Of a stretch of DNA of 54,202 nucleotides, positions 42,567 through 52,276 are shown one piece after another. Origin of the DNA: Bacteroidetes bacterium UBA5697 (GTDB taxonomy: Bacteria > Bacteroidota > Bacteroidia > B-17B0 > Aurantibacillaceae). The position numbers and the translations under genes are program-made. Positions within the stretch are counted from its first letter, which is position 1. Each line of letters starts with the position of its first letter. Under the pieces are notes generated by a model, which searched no databases, was not told the DNA's origin, and worked only from the letters and a program-made list of their open reading frames with translations. The stretch is taken from positions 1 to 54,202 of the forward strand of contig DIHL01000028.1 in NCBI GenBank assembly GCA_002420145.1. Direction: 5' to 3'.

Positions 42567-43922
42567 ATGCAATTTGAGTTAAACTCAGAATACCTAGATC
42601 AATTAAAAACAGCCATCGTTGAAAAAAATGATACTGTTATTAATGCTCAACTCAGCGAGTTGTATCCGGTAGATATTGCCTTAATTTTAAATCAATTAGA
42701 AGTTGAAGAAGCAAATTTTATTTACGATTTATTAGAAGAAGAACAAGCGGCTGACGTGCTTCTAGAAATGGAAGAAGAAAAACGTGAAGCTTTGTTAGCA
42801 ACGTTCTCAACTAAAGAAATTGCGGAACAGCTAGATAATATGGATTCTGATGACGCCGCTGACGTTATCAACGAATTACCTGAAGAAATTCAGGAAGAGG
42901 TATTATCTCAAATTGAAGATATTGAACAAGCCAGCGACATTGCTGACTTAATGAGCTTTGAAGAGGGAACGGCGGGATCATTAATGGCTAAAGAGTTAGT
43001 GAGCGTTCATGCTCACGAAACGGTTAGTGCTTGTATTGATGAAATTAGAAGACAAACAGAAAGCGTTGATGTTTTATATGCCGTTTATGTGGTAGATGAT
43101 AATGAGAAATTAATTGGGATGCTATCTCTAAAAAAATTAATCGTCTCTCATCCATTAGCAAAAATTGAAGAAATTTATGATGGAGACGTCATCTCTGTGA
43201 AAACATCTACATCTAGTGAAGATGTTGCTGAGCTTATTAGAAAATATGACTTGGTTGTATTGCCGGTTGTTGATCAATTAGGTAGATTAGTTGGACGAAT
43301 TACTATTGATGATGTGGTTGACGTAATGCGCGAAGAGGCTGAAAAAGATATTCAGTTAATGAGTGGTATTACCGATGACGTTGATAGTAATGATAGTTTA
43401 TGGCGTTTATCAAGAGCTCGTATTCCATGGTTATTGGTTGGTATGTGTGGTGGAATTGTAGGTTCAAGAATTATTGGTGGATACGAAGATCAAATTCAAA
43501 TACGTCCTGAAATGGCTTTCTTTATTCCATTAATTGGAGCAACAGGTGGAAATGTAGGGGTTCAATCTTCAGCAATCATTGTGCAAGGGTTGGCAAATAA
43601 TACATTAATTGCTGATAAAATTGCACCAAAATTATTGAAAGAATTAGGTGTTGGATTAATTAATGGATTGATTTGTTCAACTTTAATTTTAGGTTATAAT
43701 TTATTAATTAGCGAATCGTGGGCATTAGCCGCAACAGTGAGCGTTGCTTTATTCACAGTCATTTTATGCGCTTCTTTTTTAGGAACCTTTGTGCCTTTAA
43801 TGATGAATCGATTTAAAATTAATCCTGCTTTAGCAACAGGCCCATTTGTTACTACATTAAACGATATTATTGGAATTTCTATTTACTTTTTAGTGGGTAG
43901 AATTTTATATGGCGTGCTTTAA
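42567..43922 (+). CDS. mgtE: MgtE-type magnesium transporter
   Basis: This 451-aa protein has the MgtE arrangement: acidic N-domain (about 1-130, NELPEEIQEEVLSQIED), two CBS domains (about 130-255), a plug helix, and five membrane helices from about 285. The pore region has SGITDDVDSND then GGIVGSRIIGGYE and LIGATGGNVGVQSSAIIVQG. MgtE is a Mg2+-gated channel for Mg2+ uptake. The LRR-kinase gene begins 12 bases later, which suggests co-transcription. Confidence 0.93.
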   Translation: MQFELNSEYLDQLKTAIVEKNDTVINAQLSELYPVDIALILNQLEVEEANFIYDLLEEEQAADVLLEMEEEKREALLATFSTKEIAEQLDNMDSDDAADVINELPEEIQEEVLSQIEDIEQASDIADLMSFEEGTAGSLMAKELVSVHAHETVSACIDEIRRQTESVDVLYAVYVVDDNEKLIGMLSLKKLIVSHPLAKIEEIYDGDVISVKTSTSSEDVAELIRKYDLVVLPVVDQLGRLVGRITIDDVVDVMREEAEKDIQLMSGITDDVDSNDSLWRLSRARIPWLLVGMCGGIVGSRIIGGYEDQIQIRPEMAFFIPLIGATGGNVGVQSSAIIVQGLANNTLIADKIAPKLLKELGVGLINGLICSTLILGYNLLISESWALAATVSVALFTVILCASFLGTFVPLMMNRFKINPALATGPFVTTLNDIIGISIYFLVGRILYGVL

Positions 43923-43933
43923 TATTAATCAGC

Positions 43934-45238
43934 ATGCACAGTTTAGAGCAACTTCATTCGGGCGAATTAAAAGGAACAAAAACACTTCGATTATCTTGTA
44001 ATTTAATATCCTTTCCTTCAGAAATATTTGAATTAGCAGATACTTTAGAAATCTTAGATTTATCCAACAATCAACTATCTCATCTGCCAAATAATTTTGG
44101 AGACTTCAAGAAATTAAAAATTGCTTTTTTTTCAGAGAATAATTTTACCGAATTTCCAGAGGTTTTATCTCAATGTCCTAACTTAACTATGATTGGATTT
44201 AAATCCAATCAAATCAATACTATTTCTGAACGGGCTTTTCCAGAGCATTTGCAATGGCTAATCTTAACCAATAATCAAATCAATCGCTTACCAAAAAGTA
44301 TTGGTAAATGTTCTCGACTACAAAAAGTAGCACTAGCGGGTAATCAACTTAAAGAGTTGCCAATTGAAATGGCTAATTGTAAAAACTTAGAATTACTTCG
44401 TATTTCAGCCAATCAATTATCTCAATTTCCAGAATGGTTATTTTCATTACCTCGTTTATCATGGTTAGCTTTTTCTGGTAATCCTTTTTGTAAAAAAATT
44501 AAATTAAACGAAGAGTTGCCTCTTATTTCGTGGCAACAACTAGAAATAAAAGAAACACTAGGAGAAGGTGCTTCTGGAGTTATATCAAAAGCAACTTGGA
44601 TTGACTCTCAAAATAATAAAGATATTGCCATTAAAGTTTTTAAAGGAGAAGTAACCAGTGATGGCTTTCCTGAAGATGAAATGAATGCTTGCATTGCTAC
44701 TGGCAATCACAAGAATTTAGTAACGGTTATTGGAAAATTAAAAGATCATCCTCAACAAAAAATGGGTTTATTATTGGAGCTTATCCCTTCTCACTATAAA
44801 AATCTGGGAGGTCCTCCAAGTTTTGATACTTGCACAAGAGACACCTTTAAGCCAGGAATTCATTTTTCTTCTGATGCTATTTTAAAAATTTCGCAATCTA
44901 TTGCCGACGCTGCTACGCATTTGCATTCAAAAGGAATTATGCATGGCGATTTATATGCACACAATACACTAATTGATGGTGATACTAACACAATTTTTGG
45001 AGATTTTGGAGCTGCTACTTATTATAATACACAACATAAAAATGCCTCACTATTTGAGAAATTAGATGTGAGAGCTTTTGGATACCTAATGGAAGATTTA
45101 TTAAATCTTGTACCAATAGATAAAAAGAAAGAAACTCTTTTCCTTAATTTACTTAGCTTAAAAAATACTTGTTTAAAAGAAAACATTGCCGACAGGCCTT
45201 CGTTTGAGAATATTCTTGAAATTCTTAATACTTTATAA
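43934..45238 (+). CDS. Leucine-rich-repeat protein kinase
   Basis: This 434-aa cytoplasmic protein has leucine-rich repeats at about 15-190 (six to seven units of the LEILDLSNNQLSHLP type), then a protein kinase domain (about 203-434). The Gly loop GEGASG is at 210-215, the ATP lysine Lys234 in IAIKVFK, the catalytic loop HGDLYAHN at 337-344, and GDFGAA at 356-361 (Asp357 binds metal). HGD replaces the common HRD, so the Arg is missing. No membrane segment is seen. It probably phosphorylates Ser/Thr and the LRR selects a partner; mgtE is just upstream. Confidence 0.85.
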   Translation: MHSLEQLHSGELKGTKTLRLSCNLISFPSEIFELADTLEILDLSNNQLSHLPNNFGDFKKLKIAFFSENNFTEFPEVLSQCPNLTMIGFKSNQINTISERAFPEHLQWLILTNNQINRLPKSIGKCSRLQKVALAGNQLKELPIEMANCKNLELLRISANQLSQFPEWLFSLPRLSWLAFSGNPFCKKIKLNEELPLISWQQLEIKETLGEGASGVISKATWIDSQNNKDIAIKVFKGEVTSDGFPEDEMNACIATGNHKNLVTVIGKLKDHPQQKMGLLLELIPSHYKNLGGPPSFDTCTRDTFKPGIHFSSDAILKISQSIADAATHLHSKGIMHGDLYAHNTLIDGDTNTIFGDFGAATYYNTQHKNASLFEKLDVRAFGYLMEDLLNLVPIDKKKETLFLNLLSLKNTCLKENIADRPSFENILEILNTL

Positions 45239-45241
45239 TCA

Positions 45242-46564
45242 CTATTTTCTTAACGAATTCAATCGTTTAATGGCTACTAATTGATCGTAATAAGTCCCTC
45301 TTTGACGATGATACACATAGATTGCATAATCATTTTCTGTTTCCCAATGATTTCCTTCACTAAAAGTTTCATCACCACCTTTTTTATCATCCTTTAAATA
45401 AACATAGGTGTAGTTATAATAACCTTGCTTTATAAACAAACTACACTCATAACCCATTTTTTTATAGTTATAGGTCATCCGATTTGTTTTATTTAATCTC
45501 CATTCTGTTAATTTACCTAATACATAAAAATTACCAGCTCCTTGTGCATTATCATACGGTAAGAAAAAATGTACCCAAGCATAATCCGCTTCAATATCAG
45601 GACTTCCAATCATATCTTGATTTTTAATTAAAAACCCTCCATTCAAATCATTATAAAAACTATAATTTTTAAAAGACTTTAATTCATCATTTTTTAATTC
45701 AATATGATAGATATAAGAACTGTCTTTTCGAATATCATATACTCTCTCTGTATAGGTTCTTAACGAACGAGTGTCAAAATATCTAAACTCATTTCCTCCA
45801 TTAAAAGTTGATTTATCATCTAATGAATAGGTTAATTTATTTGGTTCAACAAAAGTTGGTTTAATATTATTTACAACATTATCCCATCTATTATTTTGAG
45901 TAATCACTACTTTTAAATCAGTAAATGGGTTTGTGAGTTCATACTGGCTATTTAAAATAGAAAAATCAATGTGTTGTTTTTCGTATTGTTCATCATTACC
46001 CATGGCTTGTCTCACAGAAGCTACAACTGTTACTTTATTTTCGTAAATCATAAAGCGCTTTGTTAAAACAATTTTTTCTTTATTATTGTCTTCATAAACA
46101 TACGCAATGTAGTTTCCCGATTTTGTAAACTGCATGTTGCTTTGCGGAAATAAAATAGAGTAATGAGTGTATTTTTGAATAGTATTAGTTGAGAAATTAA
46201 AATTTATAATATTGGCTTCAAAAAAGCCATTCATAAACTCAGCGTTTAATAAATCAGACGGTTCCCAATTGGCGTTACAATGAACAAAACTGATAGAATA
46301 TTCTTTCTTGTCTGCTTCTAAGTCATCAAAACTTAATTCTAATAATTCAGAGCCGTTTAATTGCAAAAGAGCAGGATTGGCATCAAAAGACGATTCATGA
46401 AGCTGGACGGTTTTGATATAAGGTTTATAGGTCCAATCTTCATATCGCATTTGATTATCATTCACATAATCATCCTGAGAAATTAATTTTAGTGTAAAAA
46501 TTAAAAAAATGAAACAGTAATAAATTTTATTTAAACCCATAATTGCTATAACGTAAAAATACAC
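45242..46564 (-). CDS. T9SS plug-type (DUF5103) secreted protein
   Basis: This protein of up to 440 aa has a signal peptide with Met9 (46540) as the preferred start (MGLNKIYYCFIFLIFTLKL, ending LISQ). The body resembles DUF5103: YDNAQGAGNFYVLGKLTEW, then MTYNYKKMGYECSLFIKQGYY-like strands, which in the type IX system forms a plug on the periplasmic side of the SprA translocon. The four-base gap to the convergent kinase gene leaves no obvious terminator. Confidence 0.8.
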   Translation of the reverse strand: MYFYVIAIMGLNKIYYCFIFLIFTLKLISQDDYVNDNQMRYEDWTYKPYIKTVQLHESSFDANPALLQLNGSELLELSFDDLEADKKEYSISFVHCNANWEPSDLLNAEFMNGFFEANIINFNFSTNTIQKYTHYSILFPQSNMQFTKSGNYIAYVYEDNNKEKIVLTKRFMIYENKVTVVASVRQAMGNDEQYEKQHIDFSILNSQYELTNPFTDLKVVITQNNRWDNVVNNIKPTFVEPNKLTYSLDDKSTFNGGNEFRYFDTRSLRTYTERVYDIRKDSSYIYHIELKNDELKSFKNYSFYNDLNGGFLIKNQDMIGSPDIEADYAWVHFFLPYDNAQGAGNFYVLGKLTEWRLNKTNRMTYNYKKMGYECSLFIKQGYYNYTYVYLKDDKKGGDETFSEGNHWETENDYAIYVYHRQRGTYYDQLVAIKRLNSLRK

Positions 46565-46623
46565 TTTTTAGTGCAGAGCTTAACGTTAAAAATTGTTGTA
46601 TAACAACGAGGAAATAGAGTATT

Positions 46624-47361
46624 CTACTCTTTAATTAAATCACCTTTGTCTTTTTTAGTTAAACGAATCGTACTAGGATTACCTTTATAATAAATATTAC
46701 CCGATCTTTCGATAATAATATCCATTAATCCATTCTCGGGAGCATTTATATAAGTATGTCCGATGGTTAAACTAGTTAGATAAATATAATTTGTAACGTT
46801 TAACCCATCAGCGTAAAGATAATTTGTTCCATTATATGTGACTTCCAGTTTTTCTGTAATACCAGTCAAATAGGTATCCCCATTACCGTGTGAACTCCCA
46901 ATAATTCTTTTAGTATTAACATCTAATTTCAAATCTCCTGAATTTTCGTTTCTATAAGAAATTTCATCTTGAATGATTGTATTCACACTTTTAATAGTAC
47001 CCAAACCAGCGTGTTTAAGGTGTTTAAAATAAGGAGCTGTAACGTACACACTTATTTTATGATCATATCCTCTAACAAAATTACAAGTATTGTGATTGTC
47101 AACTCTCAATGTTTCTCCTTCTAATTCTGTTTTAATAAGTCGTTGCAAATTTGCGCCAGCCTCTACTTTTACTTCAAAAATTGGACCTTGAGTAAGGTAT
47201 AAATCCATTTTGTCACTTAATTCAATACAATTAAAATCTTTCACATCATGATAAATAACATTTGTTTTACCTGTGGAAGTAAAACAATCTGCCATGTTTT
47301 CTTTTTTACAAGAAACAAAAATCGACATAGAAATGATGAATATAATGACCTTATAACGCAT
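46624..47361 (-). CDS. DUF2807 head-GIN-type lipoprotein
   Basis: This 245-aa protein begins with a lipoprotein signal (MRYKVIIFIISMSIFVSC, acylated Cys18 in FVSCKK). The body is a right-handed beta-helix-type DUF2807 domain, with ELSDKMDLYLTQGPIFEVKV near the start and repeating short strands with TNYLYADGLNVTNYIYLT. Exported to the envelope; the ligand is unknown. Its start overlaps the end of the acyloxyacyl hydrolase-like gene by 11 bases. Confidence 0.82.
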   Translation of the reverse strand: MRYKVIIFIISMSIFVSCKKENMADCFTSTGKTNVIYHDVKDFNCIELSDKMDLYLTQGPIFEVKVEAGANLQRLIKTELEGETLRVDNHNTCNFVRGYDHKISVYVTAPYFKHLKHAGLGTIKSVNTIIQDEISYRNENSGDLKLDVNTKRIIGSSHGNGDTYLTGITEKLEVTYNGTNYLYADGLNVTNYIYLTSLTIGHTYINAPENGLMDIIIERSGNIYYKGNPSTIRLTKKDKGDLIKE

Positions 47362-48478
47362 TAACTTTTTTCTTTTTTATACTAAATCTATAGCCTAAGC
47401 CATAATCAAAATGAGCAGCAACAGCCCAATGTGATTTCATTGTAAAATTAATCATTAAACCGTTTTTACAAAAATATCTAATTCCTAAACGATGAAAAAT
47501 CGGACCATCTTCTTTAGGTTTAGATACCGCATAATAACCCATTTCAATTGGTAAACTCACACGGCCAATATTATAAGCATAACAAACTTTTACTCCTAAC
47601 TGAACAATATCTGTCCAATTTTTAGCTGGATAACCGCCATTTTCCATGTGATAAAAATTTTGGGTATCATAACACACATCTATACCTCCACCCCATTTAT
47701 GAGTGTTTCTTACATTATAATAATAATTTGCTCCAAATGTGTTGGAGAAATATTTCGGACCTCCAGGAGGCTCATGTTCATTAAAAGCTACAGCATCCCA
47801 AACTAAAATTTCATGTTTACTATCCCATACAGAACTAGAATCTACTAAATCTGATTTAGCTACTTCTCCATTAATCTTATAGGTTAAACCTAAATTTAAT
47901 GCTGCTACATTTAATCCTAAATTAGGAACCTGAGAACGACCATTAGAAGCATGTGCAAACGAAATACCAGGCTCTAATCTAAATTTATTACTGATATTTA
48001 GGTGCCATAACATTTTCCATTGCACATATGTATTCCAATGACTAGCGATGGCAATATTTTTTGGATTTTTATCAATATCAAACTTTTTAGTTAAGTAAGA
48101 TACTCCCCAACAAACGCGTAAAACAGGGCGAGATGCTCTTACTTTTTTATTTAAAGGAATTTCAACATACGGCGATAAGGCATAACAATAGCCCAACTGT
48201 TTTGGATTTGCAAAATCTATGAAATTAAAAGACAAACCAACTTCAGGAAAATTATTTTCACGATGCCAACGCTTGGTTCCAGTCGTTGGTTTAACAAAAT
48301 CTATTTCTATTCCTGGAGAATAACCCTTCACTAAATTACCAATAGTACTTTTGTGCTCATATATAAATCCATAGGTTGGTGCTACTTTTATATAAAAGTC
48401 TTTTGTTCCCGTCATGTTGTTTTGAGCAAAACATAACATTGGAAGTGCCACTAATAAATATTTAAGTAATTTTTTCAA
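47351..48478 (-). CDS. Acyloxyacyl hydrolase / PagL-like outer-membrane protein
   Basis: This 375-aa protein has a signal peptide (1-18, ending CFAQ) and a beta-barrel pattern. The motif HASNG (His176, Ser178, Asn179) matches the His-Ser part of the PagL active site, which removes the 3-O-acyl chain of lipid A. It is longer than PagL (about 190 residues): the first 170 residues before the motif are another beta region. It probably modifies or binds LPS. It is followed by overlapping DUF2807. Confidence 0.78.
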   Translation of the reverse strand: MKKLLKYLLVALPMLCFAQNNMTGTKDFYIKVAPTYGFIYEHKSTIGNLVKGYSPGIEIDFVKPTTGTKRWHRENNFPEVGLSFNFIDFANPKQLGYCYALSPYVEIPLNKKVRASRPVLRVCWGVSYLTKKFDIDKNPKNIAIASHWNTYVQWKMLWHLNISNKFRLEPGISFAHASNGRSQVPNLGLNVAALNLGLTYKINGEVAKSDLVDSSSVWDSKHEILVWDAVAFNEHEPPGGPKYFSNTFGANYYYNVRNTHKWGGGIDVCYDTQNFYHMENGGYPAKNWTDIVQLGVKVCYAYNIGRVSLPIEMGYYAVSKPKEDGPIFHRLGIRYFCKNGLMINFTMKSHWAVAAHFDYGLGYRFSIKKKKVNAL

Positions 48479-48585
48479 AATAAACCTCGAATTTAACGAT
48501 AGTTTTTAATACTATAATATAATCAAAAAAATTATTTTCTATTTAAATAAACCCTAAATTAGCGCCGAATTTAAATAGCTCCGCC

Positions 48586-49689
48586 ATGGAAGTAAAAGAT
48601 ATTAAAGATTCGAGCTTAGCTCAAAATCCAGTAATTGGACAAATGCTTGTAAACAATCACGAGCAAATTCTTTTTTGTAATGATAATGCTACTGGTTTAA
48701 AAGCCATTATTGCTATTCATAATACTGTATTAGGTCCATCATTAGGTGGTACTCGTATGTGGAATTATAACAATGAAATGGAAGCCTTAACAGACGTTTT
48801 ACGTTTATCTCGAGGAATGACTTACAAATCTTCTGTTGCTGGTTTAAATTTAGGTGGTGGTAAGGCCGTAATTATGGGTGATGCTAGTAAAATTAAATCT
48901 GAGGCATTATTACGTCGTTTTGGAAAATTTGTAAATAGCTTAGGCGGTAAATATATTACAGCTGAAGACGTGGCTATGAATAGCCGCGACATGGAAATGA
49001 TTAAAATGGAAACCGACTACGTGAGCGGTTTACCTGAAAATATGGGTGGTAGCGGAGATCCTTCTCCAGTTACAGCATACGGTGTTTATGTGAGTATGAA
49101 AGCTAGCGCTAAAGAAATTTACGGAACAGACAGCTTAGCAGGAAAAAAAGTATTAGTTCAAGGTATTGGGAATGTGGGAATGCACTTAGTGGAACATATC
49201 TCAAAAGAAGGCGCTAAAGTTTATGTTTACGATATTAGCGAAGAACGTATTAAAACAGCTGTAGAAAAGCATAAAGCTGAATTTGTAGCGGCTGATAAAA
49301 TGTTTGATTTAGATATCGATATTTACGCTCCATGTGCTTTAGGTGCAACCGTAAATGATGATACTTTATCTAAATTAAAATGTAAAATTATTTGTGGTGC
49401 TGCCAACAACCAATTAGCGGATGAGAAAAAGCATGGCGAATTAGTATTACAAAAGGGTATTTTATATGCTCCTGATTTTGTTGTGAATGCTGGTGGTATC
49501 ATCAACGTATATTACGAATTAGAAGGATATAACAGAGACCGTGCCATGGCTCATGCCGAAAAAATTTATGGCACAACTTGGAACATTATTCAAACAGCAA
49601 AAACTCAAAACATACCAACTTACGCAGCTGCTAACAAAATTGCAGAACAACGTATTGAAAGTATTGCAAGAATTAACGCTGTTCTATAA
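48586..49689 (+). CDS. ldh: Leucine dehydrogenase (Glu/Leu/Phe/Val family)
   Basis: This 367-aa enzyme deaminates branched-chain amino acids with NAD. Substrate-site Lys81 is in MTYKSSVAGL and catalytic Lys93 in GGGKAVI. The Rossmann loop VQGIGNVG and APCALGATVND follow. It matches the Glu/Leu/Phe/Val dehydrogenase family; leucine is the likely substrate by overall pattern. It stands alone and a strong hairpin follows. Confidence 0.9.
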   Translation: MEVKDIKDSSLAQNPVIGQMLVNNHEQILFCNDNATGLKAIIAIHNTVLGPSLGGTRMWNYNNEMEALTDVLRLSRGMTYKSSVAGLNLGGGKAVIMGDASKIKSEALLRRFGKFVNSLGGKYITAEDVAMNSRDMEMIKMETDYVSGLPENMGGSGDPSPVTAYGVYVSMKASAKEIYGTDSLAGKKVLVQGIGNVGMHLVEHISKEGAKVYVYDISEERIKTAVEKHKAEFVAADKMFDLDIDIYAPCALGATVNDDTLSKLKCKIICGAANNQLADEKKHGELVLQKGILYAPDFVVNAGGIINVYYELEGYNRDRAMAHAEKIYGTTWNIIQTAKTQNIPTYAAANKIAEQRIESIARINAVL

Positions 49690-49693
49690 AATT

Positions 49694-49743
49694 AATCTAA
49701 GCGGAATTGAAGTATAAATCATACCTTTAACTCCGCTTAGATT
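49694..49743 (+). terminator. Terminator after leucine dehydrogenase
   Basis: AATCTAAGCGGA and its exact complement TCCGCTTAGATT close a hairpin with partial inner pairing. It begins four bases after the stop and ends in TTTAAAT. It separates ldh from nusB. Confidence 0.8.
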
Positions 49744-49792
49744 TTAAATATTAAAATTGTACTATAAATAAACCCAATAACATTCGTTCTTT

Positions 49793-50734
49793 ATGCTAAA
49801 CAGACGTTACCTTCGAATAAAAACAATGCAAAGCCTGTATTCTTACTTTCAGCAAGAAAAACCAGATATTGTATTTTATGAAAAAGAATTATTTAAGAGT
49901 TTAGATAAAATTTACGACTTGTACATATATGTGTTAGTTTTATTTACTGACATTCACCATACGGCTCTTTTAGTAACCGAAGAAAATAAAAACAAACGTT
50001 TACCTAGCAAAGAAGATTTAGAACCAAATTTGCGTTTTATTGAAAACGTTGTTTTAGTTTCATTAACACGTAGCGAAGAGTTAAAAAAAGAAGTTGCTAA
50101 TCGTAAAATTTCATGGCAAAGCGATTTTGATTTGGTTCGTAAATTATACGCTGAATTAAGAGCCACTGATTTATATAAAAACTACATGGCATCCACAACG
50201 CCATCAGCTAAGGAAGATAAACAGTTTTTGATTTCGGTAGCAACTGAGTTTTTATACGAACATGATTTATTAAATCATTTGTTTGAAGAAAAAAATATTC
50301 ATTGGGCCGATGATACATTTGGTGCATTTTCAATGGTATCAAGAACTTTCGAAAACTTTACTGGTAAATTAAATTTAGTGCCTTTATACAAAGATAAAGA
50401 AGACGACATGCAATTTATTTCCGTTTTATTCCGTAAAACAATTGCTGGAGATAAAGAGTATGACAAACTAATTGATGAAAAAACTAAAAACTGGGAATTA
50501 GATCGTATTGCTTCAATGGATGTTTTACTCATGAAAATGGCTCTAGCCGAATTTATGCATATCAGTAACGTTCCTGTAAAAGTTTCATTAAACGAATACA
50601 TCGATATTTCGAAAGAATATAGCACACCAAACAGTAAAACCTTTATCAATGGTGTTTTGGATAAAATTATTGCAGATTTAAAACGTGATAATAAAATCCA
50701 AAAAACAGGTAGAGGTTTAATGGAAGGAAACTAA
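49793..50734 (+). CDS. nusB: Transcription antitermination protein NusB, long form
   Basis: This 313-aa protein has the NusB fold in the C-terminal half: LDRIASMDVLLMKMALAEFM and VSLNEYIDISKEYSTPNSKT, the conserved NusB core. The N-terminal half (MLNRRYLRIKTMQSLYSY and onward) is the extended region usual in Bacteroidota, which is why the protein is about twice the length of the E. coli one. It takes part in rRNA antitermination with NusE. The ribosomal protein gene is elsewhere. pabA follows 18 bases later. Confidence 0.9.
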   Translation: MLNRRYLRIKTMQSLYSYFQQEKPDIVFYEKELFKSLDKIYDLYIYVLVLFTDIHHTALLVTEENKNKRLPSKEDLEPNLRFIENVVLVSLTRSEELKKEVANRKISWQSDFDLVRKLYAELRATDLYKNYMASTTPSAKEDKQFLISVATEFLYEHDLLNHLFEEKNIHWADDTFGAFSMVSRTFENFTGKLNLVPLYKDKEDDMQFISVLFRKTIAGDKEYDKLIDEKTKNWELDRIASMDVLLMKMALAEFMHISNVPVKVSLNEYIDISKEYSTPNSKTFINGVLDKIIADLKRDNKIQKTGRGLMEGN

Positions 50735-50752
50735 TCATTAAAAGAATTTATA

Positions 50753-51319
50753 GTGAAATTATTAGTTTTAGATAATTACGACAGTTTCACCTACAACCTA
50801 GTTCACTTGATTGAAAAAGTAAGTGATGTTACTTTTGATGTTATTAGGAACAATAAAATTTCCTTAGATTCTATCAGTTCTTACGATAAAATTTTATTAT
50901 CCCCAGGTCCTGGATTACCTAAAAACGCGGGCATCATGCCAGAACTATTAAAAAAATACAGTTCCTCAAAAAGCATATTAGGCGTTTGTTTGGGACTACA
51001 AGCTATTGGAGAAAATTACGGAGCTTCTCTTAAAAATTTAGATACCGTTGTGCATGGGCAAGCAACTCCAGTAAACATCATTCATGACGATATTCTATTT
51101 AAAAACTGTCCTAAAAAATTTCTTGTTGGGCGTTATCACTCATGGGTGATACATCCAAATTCTTTACCACAAGATTTGATAATTACTGCCAGTGACCCTG
51201 AAGGAAATATTATGGCCTTAAAGCATATTAAATACAATGTAAGAGGCGTTCAGTTTCATCCAGAATCTATTTTATCAGAATACGGAGAAACAATCATCAA
51301 GAATTGGATTGAGTATTAA
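50753..51319 (+). CDS. pabA: Aminodeoxychorismate/anthranilate synthase glutaminase subunit
   Basis: This 188-aa class I glutamine amidotransferase has nucleophile Cys79 (LGVCLGLQ), His169 and Glu171 (QFHPES), and N-terminal LDNYDSFTYNLV, which is the PabA/TrpG signature. It provides ammonia for p-aminobenzoate (folate) or tryptophan synthesis. No synthase component I is next to it, so pabA versus trpG is undecided. It starts with GTG at 50753. Confidence 0.9.
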   Translation: MKLLVLDNYDSFTYNLVHLIEKVSDVTFDVIRNNKISLDSISSYDKILLSPGPGLPKNAGIMPELLKKYSSSKSILGVCLGLQAIGENYGASLKNLDTVVHGQATPVNIIHDDILFKNCPKKFLVGRYHSWVIHPNSLPQDLIITASDPEGNIMALKHIKYNVRGVQFHPESILSEYGETIIKNWIEY

Positions 51320-51428
51320 ATCAATTTTCTTTTTATCAAATCAAAAGGAACTTTAAGATTATAAAAAAACATAAAATATGCCTGAAAAACAGTATAAAAT
51401 CCTAAATTTGTTATCTATTAAATCAAAA

Positions 51429-51908
51429 ATGAAGACAATATATATTTTAGCAGCAGCAATCTTATTTTTATCAAGTTCTTGTAAAGAACAAAGTACTGAA
51501 GTTTCTACAAATGATGTTATGAATTCTAAATCAGCTGACGGATCTAGTAATAGTTCTTTGCCTGATATTAAATTTGAAGAAGAAACTCATGACTTTGGAC
51601 GTATTACCCAAGGAGAAAAAGTAACCTATGCTTTTAGATTTAAAAATACTGGTGGTGCCAATTTAATTATATCATCTGCTACTGGAAGTTGTGGCTGTAC
51701 TATTCCTGACTATCCTAAAAAACCAATTTTACCAGGTGAAGAAGCAGTTGTAGATGTTGTTTTTGCAAGTGAAGGAAAATCTGGTGTGGTTGAAAAATCT
51801 GTGACATTAGTTACTAACTGTGAGCCAAGTACAAAAATTATTTATATTAAAGCCAATATTATTGTTCCAACTAGTGCAAATCCAAGTGAGTTGCCTACAG
51901 CACATTAA
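51429..51908 (+). CDS. DUF1573 lipoprotein
   Basis: The ATG at 51429 gives a 159-aa lipoprotein (MKTIYILAAAILFLSSSC; acylated Cys18). The frame is open from 51378, but that extra peptide would hide the lipobox. The body is DUF1573: EETHDFGRITQGEKVTYAFR and FKNTGGANLIISSATGSCGC, an immunoglobulin-like fold with a conserved SCGC. Function unknown; it is envelope-bound. yajC follows 40 bases later. Confidence 0.85.
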   Translation: MKTIYILAAAILFLSSSCKEQSTEVSTNDVMNSKSADGSSNSSLPDIKFEEETHDFGRITQGEKVTYAFRFKNTGGANLIISSATGSCGCTIPDYPKKPILPGEEAVVDVVFASEGKSGVVEKSVTLVTNCEPSTKIIYIKANIIVPTSANPSELPTAH

Positions 51909-51948
51909 TCAATTTAAAAAACAATCAAACCAAAAAATAAACAAAAAC

Positions 51949-52272
51949 ATGAACAACTTAGTAATTTTAATGGGCGGTGGAGCCGCAGGAGGAAATCCAA
52001 TAACTCAAATAGTACCTTTAGTTTTAATCGTAGTCGTATTTTATTTCTTTATGATTAGACCTCAAATGAAAAAAGCAAAAGAAACAAAAAAATATATTGA
52101 GGCATTAAAAGTAAACGATAAAATTTTAACGATTGGTGGTATCTATGGCACTATCAGTAAAATGAATGATGATGGAACAATCATTATCGCTGTTGAAGAC
52201 GGTTCAAAAATGAAAATTTCTAAAAGCGCCGTTTCTCAAGATGCTACTTCAACTTTAAACCAAACAGCTTAA
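51949..52272 (+). CDS. yajC: Preprotein translocase subunit YajC
   Basis: The ATG at 51949 gives a 107-aa protein: one N-terminal membrane helix (about 19-37, IVPLVLIVVVFYFFM) followed by IRPQMKKAKE and the cytoplasmic beta domain (VNDKILTIGGIYGTIS). YajC is an auxiliary subunit of the Sec-DF translocon. The frame continues upstream to 51820, but it overlaps DUF1573 and has no helix before it. YbbR-like follows 4 bases after. Confidence 0.9.
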   Translation: MNNLVILMGGGAAGGNPITQIVPLVLIVVVFYFFMIRPQMKKAKETKKYIEALKVNDKILTIGGIYGTISKMNDDGTIIIAVEDGSKMKISKSAVSQDATSTLNQTA

Positions 52273-52276
52273 TATA

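Noticed and set aside
51820..51948. N-terminal extension of YajC
   Set aside because: It overlaps DUF1573 in another frame and the known YajC N-terminus starts at 51949.
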